The position numbers and the translations under genes are program-made. A stretch of DNA of 64,000 nucleotides, taken from NCBI RefSeq assembly GCF_900177715.1, contig NZ_FXWG01000002.1, positions 806,001 through 870,000 on the forward strand, given 5' to 3'. Below are positions 24,269 through 32,463 of the stretch, one piece after another. The stretch comes from Altererythrobacter xiamenensis. Lineage in GTDB: Bacteria; Pseudomonadota; Alphaproteobacteria; Sphingomonadales; Sphingomonadaceae. Within the stretch, counting starts at the first letter, position 1. Every line of letters begins with the position of its first letter. Below the pieces are notes generated by a model, which was given only the letters and a program-made list of their open reading frames with translations, did no database searches and was not told the origin of the DNA.

Positions 24269-26085
24269 GCCCGCATGTCCGTGAGCAGCGCGCGAATGCG
24301 ATCAGTCACTTCGTCTAGCTCCGCATCGATCTCCTGCAATGGGCGAGGTGGCTCGAACACGTAGAAGTGCCGGTTGAACGGGATCTCGTAGCCGATCTTG
24401 GTCTTGGACTTGTCGATCCATGCGTCAGGGGCATGCGGCTTCACCTCGCGCTCGAAATAGGTGTCAACGTCCTCGGTCAGTGGGACGTTCTCGGTGTCGC
24501 GCAGGCTGGTGTCAGCGACTGGCTTGCCCTTGGCCTTGCCCCGCTGCGCCAGGACTGGCCTACCATCCTCATCCAACTGCGGACGCTCGACCGTAATGGT
24601 CTGATAGCCGAAGCTCTTGTTCTCGAAGATGCATGAGAGCGGTGCGAGCTTCACTTTGCCGCCATCCGGTGCGGACGGTGCTGTTTCGCCCTCGCGCACG
24701 ATCTGCCGTTCAACCTCTTTGCCCTCTGCATCCAGCACGGTCGCGAGCTCCGCCTCGACGAACGCGCCGAACATCTGTGTCACATCGTCAATTTGATCGT
24801 CAGTCATTTCCTTGCGCTTGCTGCCGAGTGTTTTCCGCATGCGCTTCCAGAAGCTGCTGCCGTCGATCAGCTGCACCTTCCCCTGTCGTTCCGCTGGCTT
24901 CTTGTTCGACAGGATCCAGAGATAAGTGGAGATGCCAGTATTGTAGAACATGTCGGTCGGCAGTGCGATGATCGCTTCGACCAGGTCGTTCTCCAGCACA
25001 TAGCGCCTGATCTCGCTCTCCCCGCTACCAGCCGCGCCGGTGAACAGCGGTGAGCCGTTGAGCACGATGCCAAAGCGACAGCCGCCTTCGGCCTTTGGCC
25101 GCATCTTCGACAGCAGGTGCATCAGGAACAGCAGCGAGCCATCGGACACACGCGGTAGGCCGGGGCCGAAGCGACCGGCGTGGCCTAGCCGTTGGTGTTC
25201 GTCTTTCACTTCCTTTTGCACCTTCTTCCACTCCACACCAAAGGGTGGATTGGAGAGCATGTAGTCGAAGGTCTGGCCGGGATGTCCGTCATCGGAGAGC
25301 GTGTTGCCCTGCACGATCTTGGTGATGTCCTGCCCTTTGATGAGCATGTCGGCCTTGCAGATCGCGTAGGATTCGGGGTTCAGCTCCTGCCCCGACATAG
25401 TGAGGTGCGCCTGCGGGTTGTGCTCGTGCAGGTATTCCCCCGCGATCGAGAGCATGCCGCCAGTGCCCGCCGTGGGATCGTAGATGGTGCGCACGACGCT
25501 CGGCTTGGACAGCACATCGTCATCTTCGACGAAGATCAGGTTGACCATCAGCCGGATGACTTCGCGCGGCGTGAAGTGCTCACCAGCCGTCTCGTTCGAG
25601 ATTTCCGCGAAACGTCGGATCAGCTCCTCGAAGACGAGCCCCATCTGGTTGTTATCGACGGTGCTGGGGTGGAGGTCGATACCAGCGAAGCGCTCGGTGA
25701 CCTGATAGAGAAGGCCGTTCTTGGCGAGCCTGTCGATCTGCGCAGCGAACTCGAACTGCTCGAAGATGTCGCGCACTTCCGGCGAGAAGCCCTGCACGTA
25801 GCTCAAGAGGTTGGTGGCAATGTTGTCCTGATCGCCGACCAGCTTCACGAGGTCGAGCGGACTGCGATTGAAGAAGGTCGTGCCGGATGCGCGTAGCAGC
25901 ATCGGGTCGGGGTGGTCCTTGCCAGCCGCTTCGAGCACCGCCTCCTTGGTGGGAGCGAGCACGCAGTCGAGGCGCCGAAGCACCGTGAACGGCAGGATAA
26001 CGCGCCCGTATTCCGATTGCTTGTAGTCGCCACGCAGTAGGTCCGCGACCGACCAGATAAACGCCGAAAGCGATTGATGATTCAC
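24265..26085 (-). CDS. hsdM: Type I restriction-modification DNA adenine methyltransferase subunit
   Basis: A 606-residue N6-adenine methyltransferase. The N-terminal HsdM_N domain covers about residues 1-145. Motif I is YDPTAGTGGMLSIAGEYLHE near residue 195 and motif IV is MLSNPPFGVEWKK near residue 275 (NPPF, the catalytic motif). Residues about 400-600 are the HsdM tail, including YETPFNRHFYVF-like EIPFNRHFYVF. It methylates adenine in the site selected by HsdS, protecting host DNA. It is the first gene of the operon; transcription probably starts in 26086-26240. Confidence 0.95.
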   Translation of the reverse strand: MNHQSLSAFIWSVADLLRGDYKQSEYGRVILPFTVLRRLDCVLAPTKEAVLEAAGKDHPDPMLLRASGTTFFNRSPLDLVKLVGDQDNIATNLLSYVQGFSPEVRDIFEQFEFAAQIDRLAKNGLLYQVTERFAGIDLHPSTVDNNQMGLVFEELIRRFAEISNETAGEHFTPREVIRLMVNLIFVEDDDVLSKPSVVRTIYDPTAGTGGMLSIAGEYLHEHNPQAHLTMSGQELNPESYAICKADMLIKGQDITKIVQGNTLSDDGHPGQTFDYMLSNPPFGVEWKKVQKEVKDEHQRLGHAGRFGPGLPRVSDGSLLFLMHLLSKMRPKAEGGCRFGIVLNGSPLFTGAAGSGESEIRRYVLENDLVEAIIALPTDMFYNTGISTYLWILSNKKPAERQGKVQLIDGSSFWKRMRKTLGSKRKEMTDDQIDDVTQMFGAFVEAELATVLDAEGKEVERQIVREGETAPSAPDGGKVKLAPLSCIFENKSFGYQTITVERPQLDEDGRPVLAQRGKAKGKPVADTSLRDTENVPLTEDVDTYFEREVKPHAPDAWIDKSKTKIGYEIPFNRHFYVFEPPRPLQEIDAELDEVTDRIRALLTDMRA

Positions 26086-26240
26086 TGATTTCCCCTTCGC
26101 AGGGGTTAGTGCAGCACTAAGAAGTCATCGGCAAGGCAGTATTCGGTGCGCGCAACCGCGATACTGGGAGCAGCGACGAAGAAAAGCTTGTCGTGAATTG
26201 GAACACCAAAACACGACAAGCTCGATTCAGTAATATGCAG

Positions 26241-26768
26241 CTAGTCCTTCAGCAACCAGCCGCCTTCCGTATACACCGCGAGGCCAACCGGGCCGAACTC
26301 CAGCAGCGCTGGCAGACCTCGCAGCGCCTTGTTCTTCAGGCCGGTCGCTCCGTCATGGATGCGGAACATCCGAGCTTCGCCTTCCTTCAGTTCCACGCAC
26401 TCGCAGTAGACGGCCGCAGCGACATCGCCGGTGGGTGCGACAACGAAATGCTCGTCGCCGGACACTTCTTCGATGCGGTAGAGATGCAGTTTCGGTGCGG
26501 GGAGTGCATGCGCGATCCAGCCGACCTGCGGGTTGAAGCTGGCGAAGCCCGCCGGAGCGCATTCGAGCAAGGCGTCGAGTCCCAGCCGTTGGTCCTCCGG
26601 CAGTGTGTCGTCCACCCGCTCGACGGTGAAGCCGTCATTCTCCTGATTGAGTTCGATTTCGTTGGCGATGACGATTTCCTCGGCGCGCTGCGGGTCGGAT
26701 GCCAGCACGAAGCCGGTGACACGCCGGTGAGCACGAGAGATCGTGACGCGATACAATTCAAAACGCAT
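26241..26768 (-). CDS. Hypothetical protein made of two tandem ~85-residue repeats
   Basis: A 175-residue protein with no recognised family. Its two halves align: LYRVTISRAHRRVTGFVLAS with LYRIEEVSGDEHFVVAPT, AEEIVIANEIELNQ with AAVYCECVELKEG, and GLDALLECAPAGFASFNPQ with GLPALLEFGPVGLAVYTEGG. Each unit ends in a GW-hydrophobic pair (VGWIAH, GGWLLKD). This is a clear internal duplication. It lies upstream of hsdM on the same strand, 155 bp away, and could be co-regulated. Confidence 0.65.
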   Translation of the reverse strand: MRFELYRVTISRAHRRVTGFVLASDPQRAEEIVIANEIELNQENDGFTVERVDDTLPEDQRLGLDALLECAPAGFASFNPQVGWIAHALPAPKLHLYRIEEVSGDEHFVVAPTGDVAAAVYCECVELKEGEARMFRIHDGATGLKNKALRGLPALLEFGPVGLAVYTEGGWLLKD

Positions 26769-27429
26769 TTGAGCATTACCTTATGCTGTTGGTGATGCTT
26801 GATGCGTAGCTGCGCGCTGTGGTGGATGAGGGTGGGCAATTCGGTGGCGGCGATGGGAAATCGCACGCCAGGAAGAAGTTGAGTGACTCAACGATCCCTA
26901 GTGGAAAACGAACACACGGAACGGCGGATTTCCGCAGCTTTTCCTGAACGCCGGTGAATGGCAAATCCACGAGGATGAGAGCATTTTCGCGCAAATCGCT
27001 AAAGAAAACCGCAAGAACCCTAAACTTTCACGATCCTGCATCCTCTCTTCCCGTAGGTAAAAGTCCACGCCGGAGTGGTGGAAGGTGAGCGAAGCGAACC
27101 TGGAACCCTGCGGCGTGTGACCGCCCCTCGCGTAGCGAGGGGCACTACCTCATGAACCACCTCACATTCTGCTACCGCTGCGCGGCAGCAGATGCTGCGC
27201 TCACAGCAGTCATTGCTCTGCTCGCTATGCTCGCTTCGCAACGACAGCTTCTCGCTTGCATCGACGCCTTCGCTTCGCTCCGGCGTTCCGGCCTGACGGC
27301 CGGCATGGAAGCCAACGAGAGATGGAAGACGGTTTAGGTGAAACGTGTTTTGGACAGAGGTTTTTCCCGCCTAGAGCAGATGTATCAGCCTAAAACCCCT
27401 GTCCGTTTTTCCACGAGCTACGAACCAGA
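26769..27429. other. Gene-free 660 bp with a perfect hairpin
   Basis: No supported gene is present. GCCCCTCGC and GCGAGGGGC (27123-27143) form a 9-bp perfect stem with a 3-nt loop. Around it GCGAAGCGAA-like and CGCTTCGCTC-like purine/pyrimidine repeats run from about 27088 to 27290, with GCCGGCCTGA/GGCCGGC-type short palindromes near 27290-27305. It looks like an intergenic repeat region rather than coding sequence. Confidence 0.5.
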
Positions 27430-28368
27430 TCACGAGTCCTCCAGCAACGTATGGACCACTGACGGGTGCAAGCCTGTCTTGCCCGTAAGGCCGCGTGGTA
27501 ACGGGTCGGGCTTCGGATCGAAGAATGGCCACTTCCCCTCCGCGGTGAGACGGTCTGCACAATTGAGCGCGTCGTTTACGCGCTTCGTAAGGGAGCCGGG
27601 CAGCCCATCTTCCATCCGACCTTCGGCAACGAGAAACTTGCGCACCTCGTTCGCCGACGCCTTTCGGTTTCCCCATTCGAGCAGTTCGCGCGCCCACCAC
27701 GCATCTGCGATGAGCACGCATCGCTCCTCCGATCGATTCCGAAGCCACAGCGGTGGCTTCAGCCCAGCCCTCTCCGCCAGCAATTCCGACCGACGCGCGT
27801 CACGGTAGTCTTGAATCGCAGTTTGGATACGCTTTGGCACTGCGCGAGGCTTGCGCTTGTGGCGGCGCCTGGCGGTCGCGTTTTGCGTCGCCTTCGCGAG
27901 CCTCGACGCGGTTTTTGCGTCCTCTTTCTCCTGAAGCATGCGGTCATTCTCATCGTGCCAGGTGCCTTCCTCGCATCGAACGACGAACGCGCTCCAAGAT
28001 GGGTGGCGATGCCGATCCTCTAACGCCATGGTCGCGGTCGCCGTTTCCCACTCAAAATAGAGCGAGCGCAGATCGGCCGAACTTTCTATACGGTTGTGGA
28101 CTACTTGACCGCAAAACATGGCGACAGGGCACATCGCGCAACCATAGGGTTCTGGTTCCCCGTCCCCCCAGTGTCGGGGTTCATCGAAACGGCCCCAAAG
28201 GCGTTCGACCGGATCTCCGAAGCAGATGAGACGCTCTGTAAGTGGTCGCTTCAGAATGTTGCCGCTCCCATCGATGACAATGTCAGCGACACGATATGTA
28301 ACCTGTCGATTTCGATAGAGCTTTCGGCGGACACCAAGTGCGCGCGACGATGGAGCTTTCGGATGCAA
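27430..28368 (-). CDS. Hypothetical basic protein with a Cys cluster
   Basis: A 312-residue protein of unknown family. Near residue 77 it has YGCAMCPVAMFCGQVVHNR (C-x2-C-x4-C), which could bind zinc. A strongly basic stretch ATARRRHKRKPRAVPKRIQT lies near residue 170, and the C-terminal third (EVRKFLVAEGRMEDGLPGSL then TKRVNDALNCADRLTAEGKW) is helical. The combination suggests nucleic-acid binding, perhaps an element maintenance or replication-like role, but that is only inference. It is followed upstream by the HTH regulator on the same strand. The start at 28368 could be later. Confidence 0.55.
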   Translation of the reverse strand: MHPKAPSSRALGVRRKLYRNRQVTYRVADIVIDGSGNILKRPLTERLICFGDPVERLWGRFDEPRHWGDGEPEPYGCAMCPVAMFCGQVVHNRIESSADLRSLYFEWETATATMALEDRHRHPSWSAFVVRCEEGTWHDENDRMLQEKEDAKTASRLAKATQNATARRRHKRKPRAVPKRIQTAIQDYRDARRSELLAERAGLKPPLWLRNRSEERCVLIADAWWARELLEWGNRKASANEVRKFLVAEGRMEDGLPGSLTKRVNDALNCADRLTAEGKWPFFDPKPDPLPRGLTGKTGLHPSVVHTLLEDS

Positions 28369-28466
28369 TGTTGGCGAACCTTTCTCATTGACGGTAAGCT
28401 TGTGTGGAGAGGCGTTCGTGCGGCAGCGGTGGAATTCGACGGCGCGTGCTCAACGGCACGCACCAC

Positions 28467-29021
28467 CTACTTCAAGGGGGAGTCCTGATCGGATAAGCGC
28501 TCGCGCAGAACTTCTAAATCAGCCGCACTTAATCCGTTTGAGGACACCGAGGGTCGCATCTCCCGCAGGACCTCGACAGCATGCAGTTCATGCACTGACA
28601 GCCATCGTCTCCGCGGGCGTGGGTCGGCAGCTACCTCACGCATGACAGCGCGCTGTTCGTTGGAGAGATCCTTCAAGCGGCAGCCCAGGACCGTTTCCAA
28701 CTCGTCGGCCAAGTTATCAGATTCTGATGAACGCCTGCTCTCGGTGAGAAGGTGCCAGGACACGTCAGGGTGCCTTTGCCTTACAACCGCTTGCAAAAAA
28801 GAAGTTTTGTCGATTGCTAGGGTGTCAGCCAGCTCCTCTGCGCGGTCAATGGGGATCGGCGCTCTGCCAAGGGCCATGTGGCTCAATACCACTGCTGTCT
28901 TGTAGCCCATCTGCTTACCGATTTGGCGGATGCTCAAGCCCTGCTCATGCTTCGCCCTAGCCAAGCCTTCTGAAAGCATTCGTGCGGCAGTTGTGTCGGC
29001 TAGGGGATATTCGTCTTTCAT
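28467..29021 (-). CDS. HTH regulator next to the integrase module
   Basis: A 184-residue protein. Residues about 20-70 form an XRE-like helix-turn-helix (GLSIRQIGKQMGYKTAVVLS), followed by a charged C-terminal part with EVLREMRPSVSSNGLSAADL. It starts at 29021, where an ATG is followed by family-like coding sequence; the longer reading to 29057 covers the operator. It is divergent from the small gene at 29100 and the integrase, with the palindrome GCATTC-A-GAATGC between them. It probably controls itself and the integrase operon. Confidence 0.75.
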   Translation of the reverse strand: MKDEYPLADTTAARMLSEGLARAKHEQGLSIRQIGKQMGYKTAVVLSHMALGRAPIPIDRAEELADTLAIDKTSFLQAVVRQRHPDVSWHLLTESRRSSESDNLADELETVLGCRLKDLSNEQRAVMREVAADPRPRRRWLSVHELHAVEVLREMRPSVSSNGLSAADLEVLRERLSDQDSPLK

Positions 29022-29033
29022 GCGTAATGTATG

Positions 29034-29046
29034 GCATTCAGAATGC
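29034..29046. promoter_or_regulatory. Palindromic operator candidate between HTH gene and integrase operon
   Basis: GCATTC-A-GAATGC is a perfect 13-bp palindrome 13 bp before the HTH start. Related ATGCGTA half-sites lie on both sides (near 29020 and 29079), so several operator copies may sit in this 79-bp divergent promoter. Confidence 0.5.
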
Positions 29047-29099
29047 GCGCGTGTCAATTGCCACTTGAAACTTTCGTGAATGCGTAGTATTTGCCACGC

Positions 29100-29297
29100 A
29101 TGACGGATACACCACTCATCAAGTTCCCCCGCTCACCGGAGATCAAGCGGGCAATTGCTGCTGTTACCAAGGCTGGCGTCGTAGTCGGCTCTATCGAAAT
29201 CTCTGCCAGCGGTGCGCTACGAATTTACGCTGCGACCGGGAACCTCGAACCAGCTGCTAATGACTTCGATGAATGGGACAGGCGAGGCGCCCTTTGA
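29100..29297 (+). CDS. Small hypothetical protein upstream of the integrase
   Basis: A 65-residue protein (MTDTPLIKFPRSPEIKRAIA start) with a short helix and beta strands (VVVGSIEISASGALRIYAAT) and an acidic-tryptophan tail DFDEWDRRGAL. Similar tiny proteins often precede integrases in alphaproteobacterial elements. It overlaps the integrase start by 25 bp, so translation is probably coupled. An excisionase-like role is possible but nothing in the sequence proves it. Confidence 0.6.
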   Translation: MTDTPLIKFPRSPEIKRAIAAVTKAGVVVGSIEISASGALRIYAATGNLEPAANDFDEWDRRGAL

Positions 29298-30391
29298 TCT
29301 CTGGTATTCACTTCGTCACGAAGAAGCGGTCGGGCAAACCAACTCTTCATTATGTGTATGCGTGGCGCGGAGGTCCGCTGATCGCGAAACGTGAAGGTGG
29401 CGGAAAGCCGGTTCTCACTGCTGCTGAAATCAAGGCTGCCATCGAAGCGATTGAGCGCAATGCGACGCCGGACAGCAAGACGCTGTCGGCGCTCGTTCGC
29501 GAATGGGAGCGTAGTCCGGCTTGGGAGAACCTGGCGAGCTCCACGAAGAAGACCTGGTCCAGTTATATCAAGCAGATCATCGAACGTTGGGGTCAGACGC
29601 CTCTTTCCGTTTGGAACGACCCGCGCATGAAGGCGAAGGTTGTCCGGTGGCGGGACGAACGTGCAGCCACGCCGCGAGCTGCTGATCTCGGCGTCATGGT
29701 GCTTCGCGAACTGCTCAAGTTTGGGTGTCTGCATGGTCGCGTCCTCATCAACGTCGCGGAGGGCATTCCGACCCTCTACCGGAATGGGCAGCGCGCCGAG
29801 ATCATTTGGACGGACGAAGACATCGACCGTTTCTCATTCGAGGCGAAGCGAATGGACAAGCTCCATGTGCTCGACGGATTGCGTCTCTGTGCGGTCACAG
29901 GGCTGCGGCGCGAAGACCTTGTCACCGTGAGCTGCTCAGACGTCTATGACTTTGCAATCGTCAAGCGCGCGCTCAAGACCAGCCGCGGGCGGCGTCGAAC
30001 AGCTTCGATGCCAAGGATACCGGAGCTTGATCTCCTGCTTCAAGAACTGGACACACGGCCGCGTGAAGAGGGGGTAACCACCCTTCTCGTAAACAGCCGT
30101 GGCAAGCCATGGAGTGGCGATGGTTTCGGGGGCTCGTTCAATCGCGTTCGTGACGCGGCCGGGATCGTATTTACGGACCCTGATACGGGAGAGCAGAAGC
30201 GCAAACACCTGCACGACGTTCGCGGGACTTTTGCAACACGCCTCATCCTGTCTGGCCTGACCGATGCGGAGGTTGCGGAGATCATGGCATGGTCGGTCGA
30301 AAAGGTGTCGGGCATCCGACGAACATACGTTGACCAGTCGCGTGCAATCGTGGCAATCGGCGAGCGCATCATGAAGGCGGGTGTAAACTGA
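29273..30391 (+). CDS. Tyrosine site-specific integrase
   Basis: A 372-residue integrase. It has an N-terminal arm-binding region, a core-binding SAM-like domain around residues 70-180 (TLSALVREWERSPAWENLAS) and a catalytic domain. Catalytic residues seen are the first Arg in VTGLRREDLV, H-x-x-R in HLHDVRGTFATRL, and Tyr in IRRTYVDQSRAIV. All lie in the usual order. It should recombine the tRNA-Gly core. The gene points at the tRNA and ends 53 bp before it. The start at 29273 is ATG; later starts such as Val/Met near residue 15 are less likely. Confidence 0.93.
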   Translation: MGQARRPLISGIHFVTKKRSGKPTLHYVYAWRGGPLIAKREGGGKPVLTAAEIKAAIEAIERNATPDSKTLSALVREWERSPAWENLASSTKKTWSSYIKQIIERWGQTPLSVWNDPRMKAKVVRWRDERAATPRAADLGVMVLRELLKFGCLHGRVLINVAEGIPTLYRNGQRAEIIWTDEDIDRFSFEAKRMDKLHVLDGLRLCAVTGLRREDLVTVSCSDVYDFAIVKRALKTSRGRRRTASMPRIPELDLLLQELDTRPREEGVTTLLVNSRGKPWSGDGFGGSFNRVRDAAGIVFTDPDTGEQKRKHLHDVRGTFATRLILSGLTDAEVAEIMAWSVEKVSGIRRTYVDQSRAIVAIGERIMKAGVN

Positions 30392-30402
30392 CCTGTAAAC
30401 CG
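30382..30402 (+). repeat. Right pair of TGTAAAC motifs, possible integrase arm sites
   Basis: TGTAAACT (30382-30389) overlaps the end of the integrase gene and TGTAAACCG (30394-30402) follows 12 bp on. They match the pair at the left end in sequence and orientation. Confidence 0.45.
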
Positions 30403-30444
30403 TTCTATGCAGTGTATTCGGTTTCCCTTCTTTCACAGTGCTTT

Positions 30445-30518
30445 GCGGGTGTAGCTCAATGGTAGAGCAGCAGCTTCCCAAGCTGACGACGAGGGTTCGA
30501 TTCCCTTCACCCGCTCCA
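30445..30518 (+). tRNA. tRNA-Gly(CCC), rebuilt right attachment site
   Basis: A complete cloverleaf: acceptor GCGGGTG with CACCCGC, D arm GCTC/GAGC, anticodon loop TTCCCAA with anticodon CCC at positions 34-36, T arm GAGGG-TTCGATT-CCCTT, discriminator T and encoded CCA. Its first 46 nt are identical to the left remnant, so the 5' half came with the element and the 3' half is host DNA. The upstream region is now element DNA after the integrase. The 27-43 pair is a G-A mismatch. Confidence 0.95.
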
Positions 30519-30603
30519 GCACCCCGCGATAAATGGCAGATGCACTTGCAAACCGCATGGCCCTCCCCGATGGTAGCAAAATGAAACTGGTCTCGGGGAC
30601 AGC

Positions 30604-31548
30604 TTGAACACAATTACATCGCCAGACCCTGACGCCGACGGCACCTTGCTTGGGCGATTCGGCGGCGAAAAACCGCCGGCAGCGCAATGGTTCGACGCTG
30701 CCATCGCGCATGCGCCCGAACGCAGCAATTTCACCGTCGATGGGGCCGACATCGAGCTTCTGACCTGGGGCGAGGTCGGCAAGCCCGGCCTGCTCTTCCT
30801 CCACGGCAATGCTGCGCACGCCGATTGGTGGAGCTTTATTGCCCCGCAATTCGCCGACGGTTTTCGCTGCGCGGCCATTTCATGGTCGGGAATGGGGAAA
30901 TCGGGCTGGCGCGAATCCTACGATATTCCGACCTTCGCCAAGGAAGCGGAGACCGCGATCGAAGTGGCGCAACTCGGCGCATCCGGGATGCAACCGGTGA
31001 TCGTGGCCCATTCCTTCGGCGGGTTCCCGACGCTGCGCATGGCAAGCCATCATCCGGATGCGATTTCGGGTGCGATCCTGGTCGATTCAGCACCGCCGCG
31101 CGCGGAAGGCGGACCGCCGCCACGGCTGGCGCAGGGGCGCTCGCACAATCCGCGCTACGAAACGCTCGAAGCCGCACTGCGCCGCTTCCGCTTCCTGCCC
31201 GAACAGGAGGAGGGCCTGCCCGAGATCATCGACTGGATGGCGCGCGGGGCGCTGCATGAAGTTCCCGCTACCGACGAAGCGCCCGGCGGCTGGACATGGC
31301 GGTTCGACCCGCAATTCTGGACCAAGTTCGAGCGGAGGAACTGGGGCGAGAAGCCGCAGGTGCCGATCGGGATCATCGTCGGCGGCAAGTCGGCGCTGTT
31401 CCCATCCGGGCGGCTGGAAGAGCTGGAGGCACTGATCCCCGATCGCCGGTTCACCACCGTGATCGAGGATGCGCGTCACCACATCCTCGTCGATCACCCG
31501 CTCGAACTCGTCGCGGCGATCCGCGAAGGGCTGGAACTGCTGCGCTAG
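30604..31548 (+). CDS. Alpha/beta hydrolase
   Basis: A 314-residue hydrolase. It has LLFLHGNAAHADWWSF (oxyanion region), the nucleophile elbow VIVAHSFGGFPTL with Ser near residue 140, and a C-terminal HHILVDHPLEL carrying the likely catalytic His. The substrate is unknown. The start is a TTG at 30604, chosen because no ATG or GTG occurs in frame before the conserved domain and a GGGGA motif precedes it. It is the first host gene right of the element, convergent with the SDR gene 3 bp away. Confidence 0.85.
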   Translation: MNTITSPDPDADGTLLGRFGGEKPPAAQWFDAAIAHAPERSNFTVDGADIELLTWGEVGKPGLLFLHGNAAHADWWSFIAPQFADGFRCAAISWSGMGKSGWRESYDIPTFAKEAETAIEVAQLGASGMQPVIVAHSFGGFPTLRMASHHPDAISGAILVDSAPPRAEGGPPPRLAQGRSHNPRYETLEAALRRFRFLPEQEEGLPEIIDWMARGALHEVPATDEAPGGWTWRFDPQFWTKFERRNWGEKPQVPIGIIVGGKSALFPSGRLEELEALIPDRRFTTVIEDARHHILVDHPLELVAAIREGLELLR

Positions 31549-31551
31549 CGC

Positions 31552-32346
31552 CTATTTCGGTGGCATCCGGATCGCGCCGTCGAGGCGGAACTGGTGACCG
31601 TTGATGTAGGTATTGCGCGCGATCTCGCAGATCAGCGAGGCGAACTCCTCCGGATGGCCGAGCCGCTTGGGGAAGGGCACGCTCGCGTTCAACTGGTCCC
31701 ACATCTGCGGATTGCGGTCCTTCATTCCCAGCATCAGCGGCGTCGCGAAGATCCCCGGCATGACCGAGTTCACGCGGATGCCGAGGTCCATCAGGTCGCG
31801 CGCCATCGGCAGGACGAGGCCGTTCACCCCCGACTTGCAGCTACCGTAGATCACCTGGCCGATCTGGCCGTCCTGCGCCGCGACCGAAGCGGTCAGCGTG
31901 ATGCAGCCGCGCTCGCCATCCTCGTTCACCGGTTCGCTGTTCGCCATGCCGAGCGCGCTGATCGAAGCGACGCGATAGCTGGCGACGAGGATACCCTCGG
32001 CACCGAACGCATAGTCTTCGGTCGGCAGGCGCTTGTAGCCGCCCTTTTCCTTGTCCCAGCCAATGGTCTTCCCGCGTTTCGACGCCATCGCGCAGTGGAC
32101 CGTCACGCGCTCCTGCCCGTTGGCCGCGCGCGCCGCTGCAAAGCCATCCTCGACCGATTGTTCATCCATAATGTCGACATGGTGGAAGGTACCCCCGATT
32201 GCCCTGGCATGGGCCTCGCCGTCCTCGTCGTTGATGTCGAAGATGGCCACCTTCAGGCCCAGATCGGCAAGCGCCTGCGCGCTTGCCCTGCCGAGCCCCG
32301 ATGCGCCGCCGGTCACCACTGCCGCCATACCTTGTTCGAGTTTCAT
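31552..32346 (-). CDS. HSD10-like short-chain dehydrogenase
   Basis: A 264-residue SDR. It starts with AAVVTGGASGLGRASAQALA (NAD-binding TGxxxGxG) and DINDEDGEA (NAD-selective Asp). The catalytic Ser is in TLTASVAAQ and Tyr/Lys in IYGSCKSG. The C-terminal half (GIFATPLML, VPFPKRLGHPEEFASLI, INGHQFRLDGAIRMPP) closely follows human HSD10, a 3-hydroxy-2-methylacyl-CoA dehydrogenase of isoleucine breakdown. The usual NAG motif is replaced by HCAMA, and the region holding the catalytic Asn (DVNLMG in HSD10) reads GAEGILVA. It may have a changed activity. The start at 32346 is where homology begins. Confidence 0.85.
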   Translation of the reverse strand: MKLEQGMAAVVTGGASGLGRASAQALADLGLKVAIFDINDEDGEAHARAIGGTFHHVDIMDEQSVEDGFAAARAANGQERVTVHCAMASKRGKTIGWDKEKGGYKRLPTEDYAFGAEGILVASYRVASISALGMANSEPVNEDGERGCITLTASVAAQDGQIGQVIYGSCKSGVNGLVLPMARDLMDLGIRVNSVMPGIFATPLMLGMKDRNPQMWDQLNASVPFPKRLGHPEEFASLICEIARNTYINGHQFRLDGAIRMPPK

Positions 32347-32463
32347 CGCGTCATTCTCCCTTGATCGGCCGACACGATTAGGGCGTGGCTGGCCTCGCGC
32401 AACCCCTTCAAAAACATAAGGGCAGCGATGGCGCGCCCGGCCGACCCCGGCTAGGGATGCGCG

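Larger units (their letters stand above)
12102..30490. mobile_element. 18.3 kb integrative element in tRNA-Gly(CCC)
   Basis: Both ends carry a 47-bp identical direct repeat (12102-12148 and 30444-30490) covering the 5' half of tRNA-Gly up to the variable arm. One unit is 18,342 bp. A tyrosine integrase gene ends 53 bp from the right copy, where the tRNA is complete. The interior looks lower in GC than the host genes and holds typical island cargo: repressor, IS110 transposase, HipA pair, type I restriction-modification and HTH regulators. No relaxase, replication or conjugation genes are visible, so it is integrative but probably not self-transmissible. Duplicating the 5' half of the tRNA means the element supplied the upstream region of the rebuilt gene. 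Confidence 0.88.

Noticed and set aside
27088..27305. CRISPR-like short repeats
   Set aside because: The repeats are irregular purine/pyrimidine runs without constant length or spacers, and no cas genes are present.
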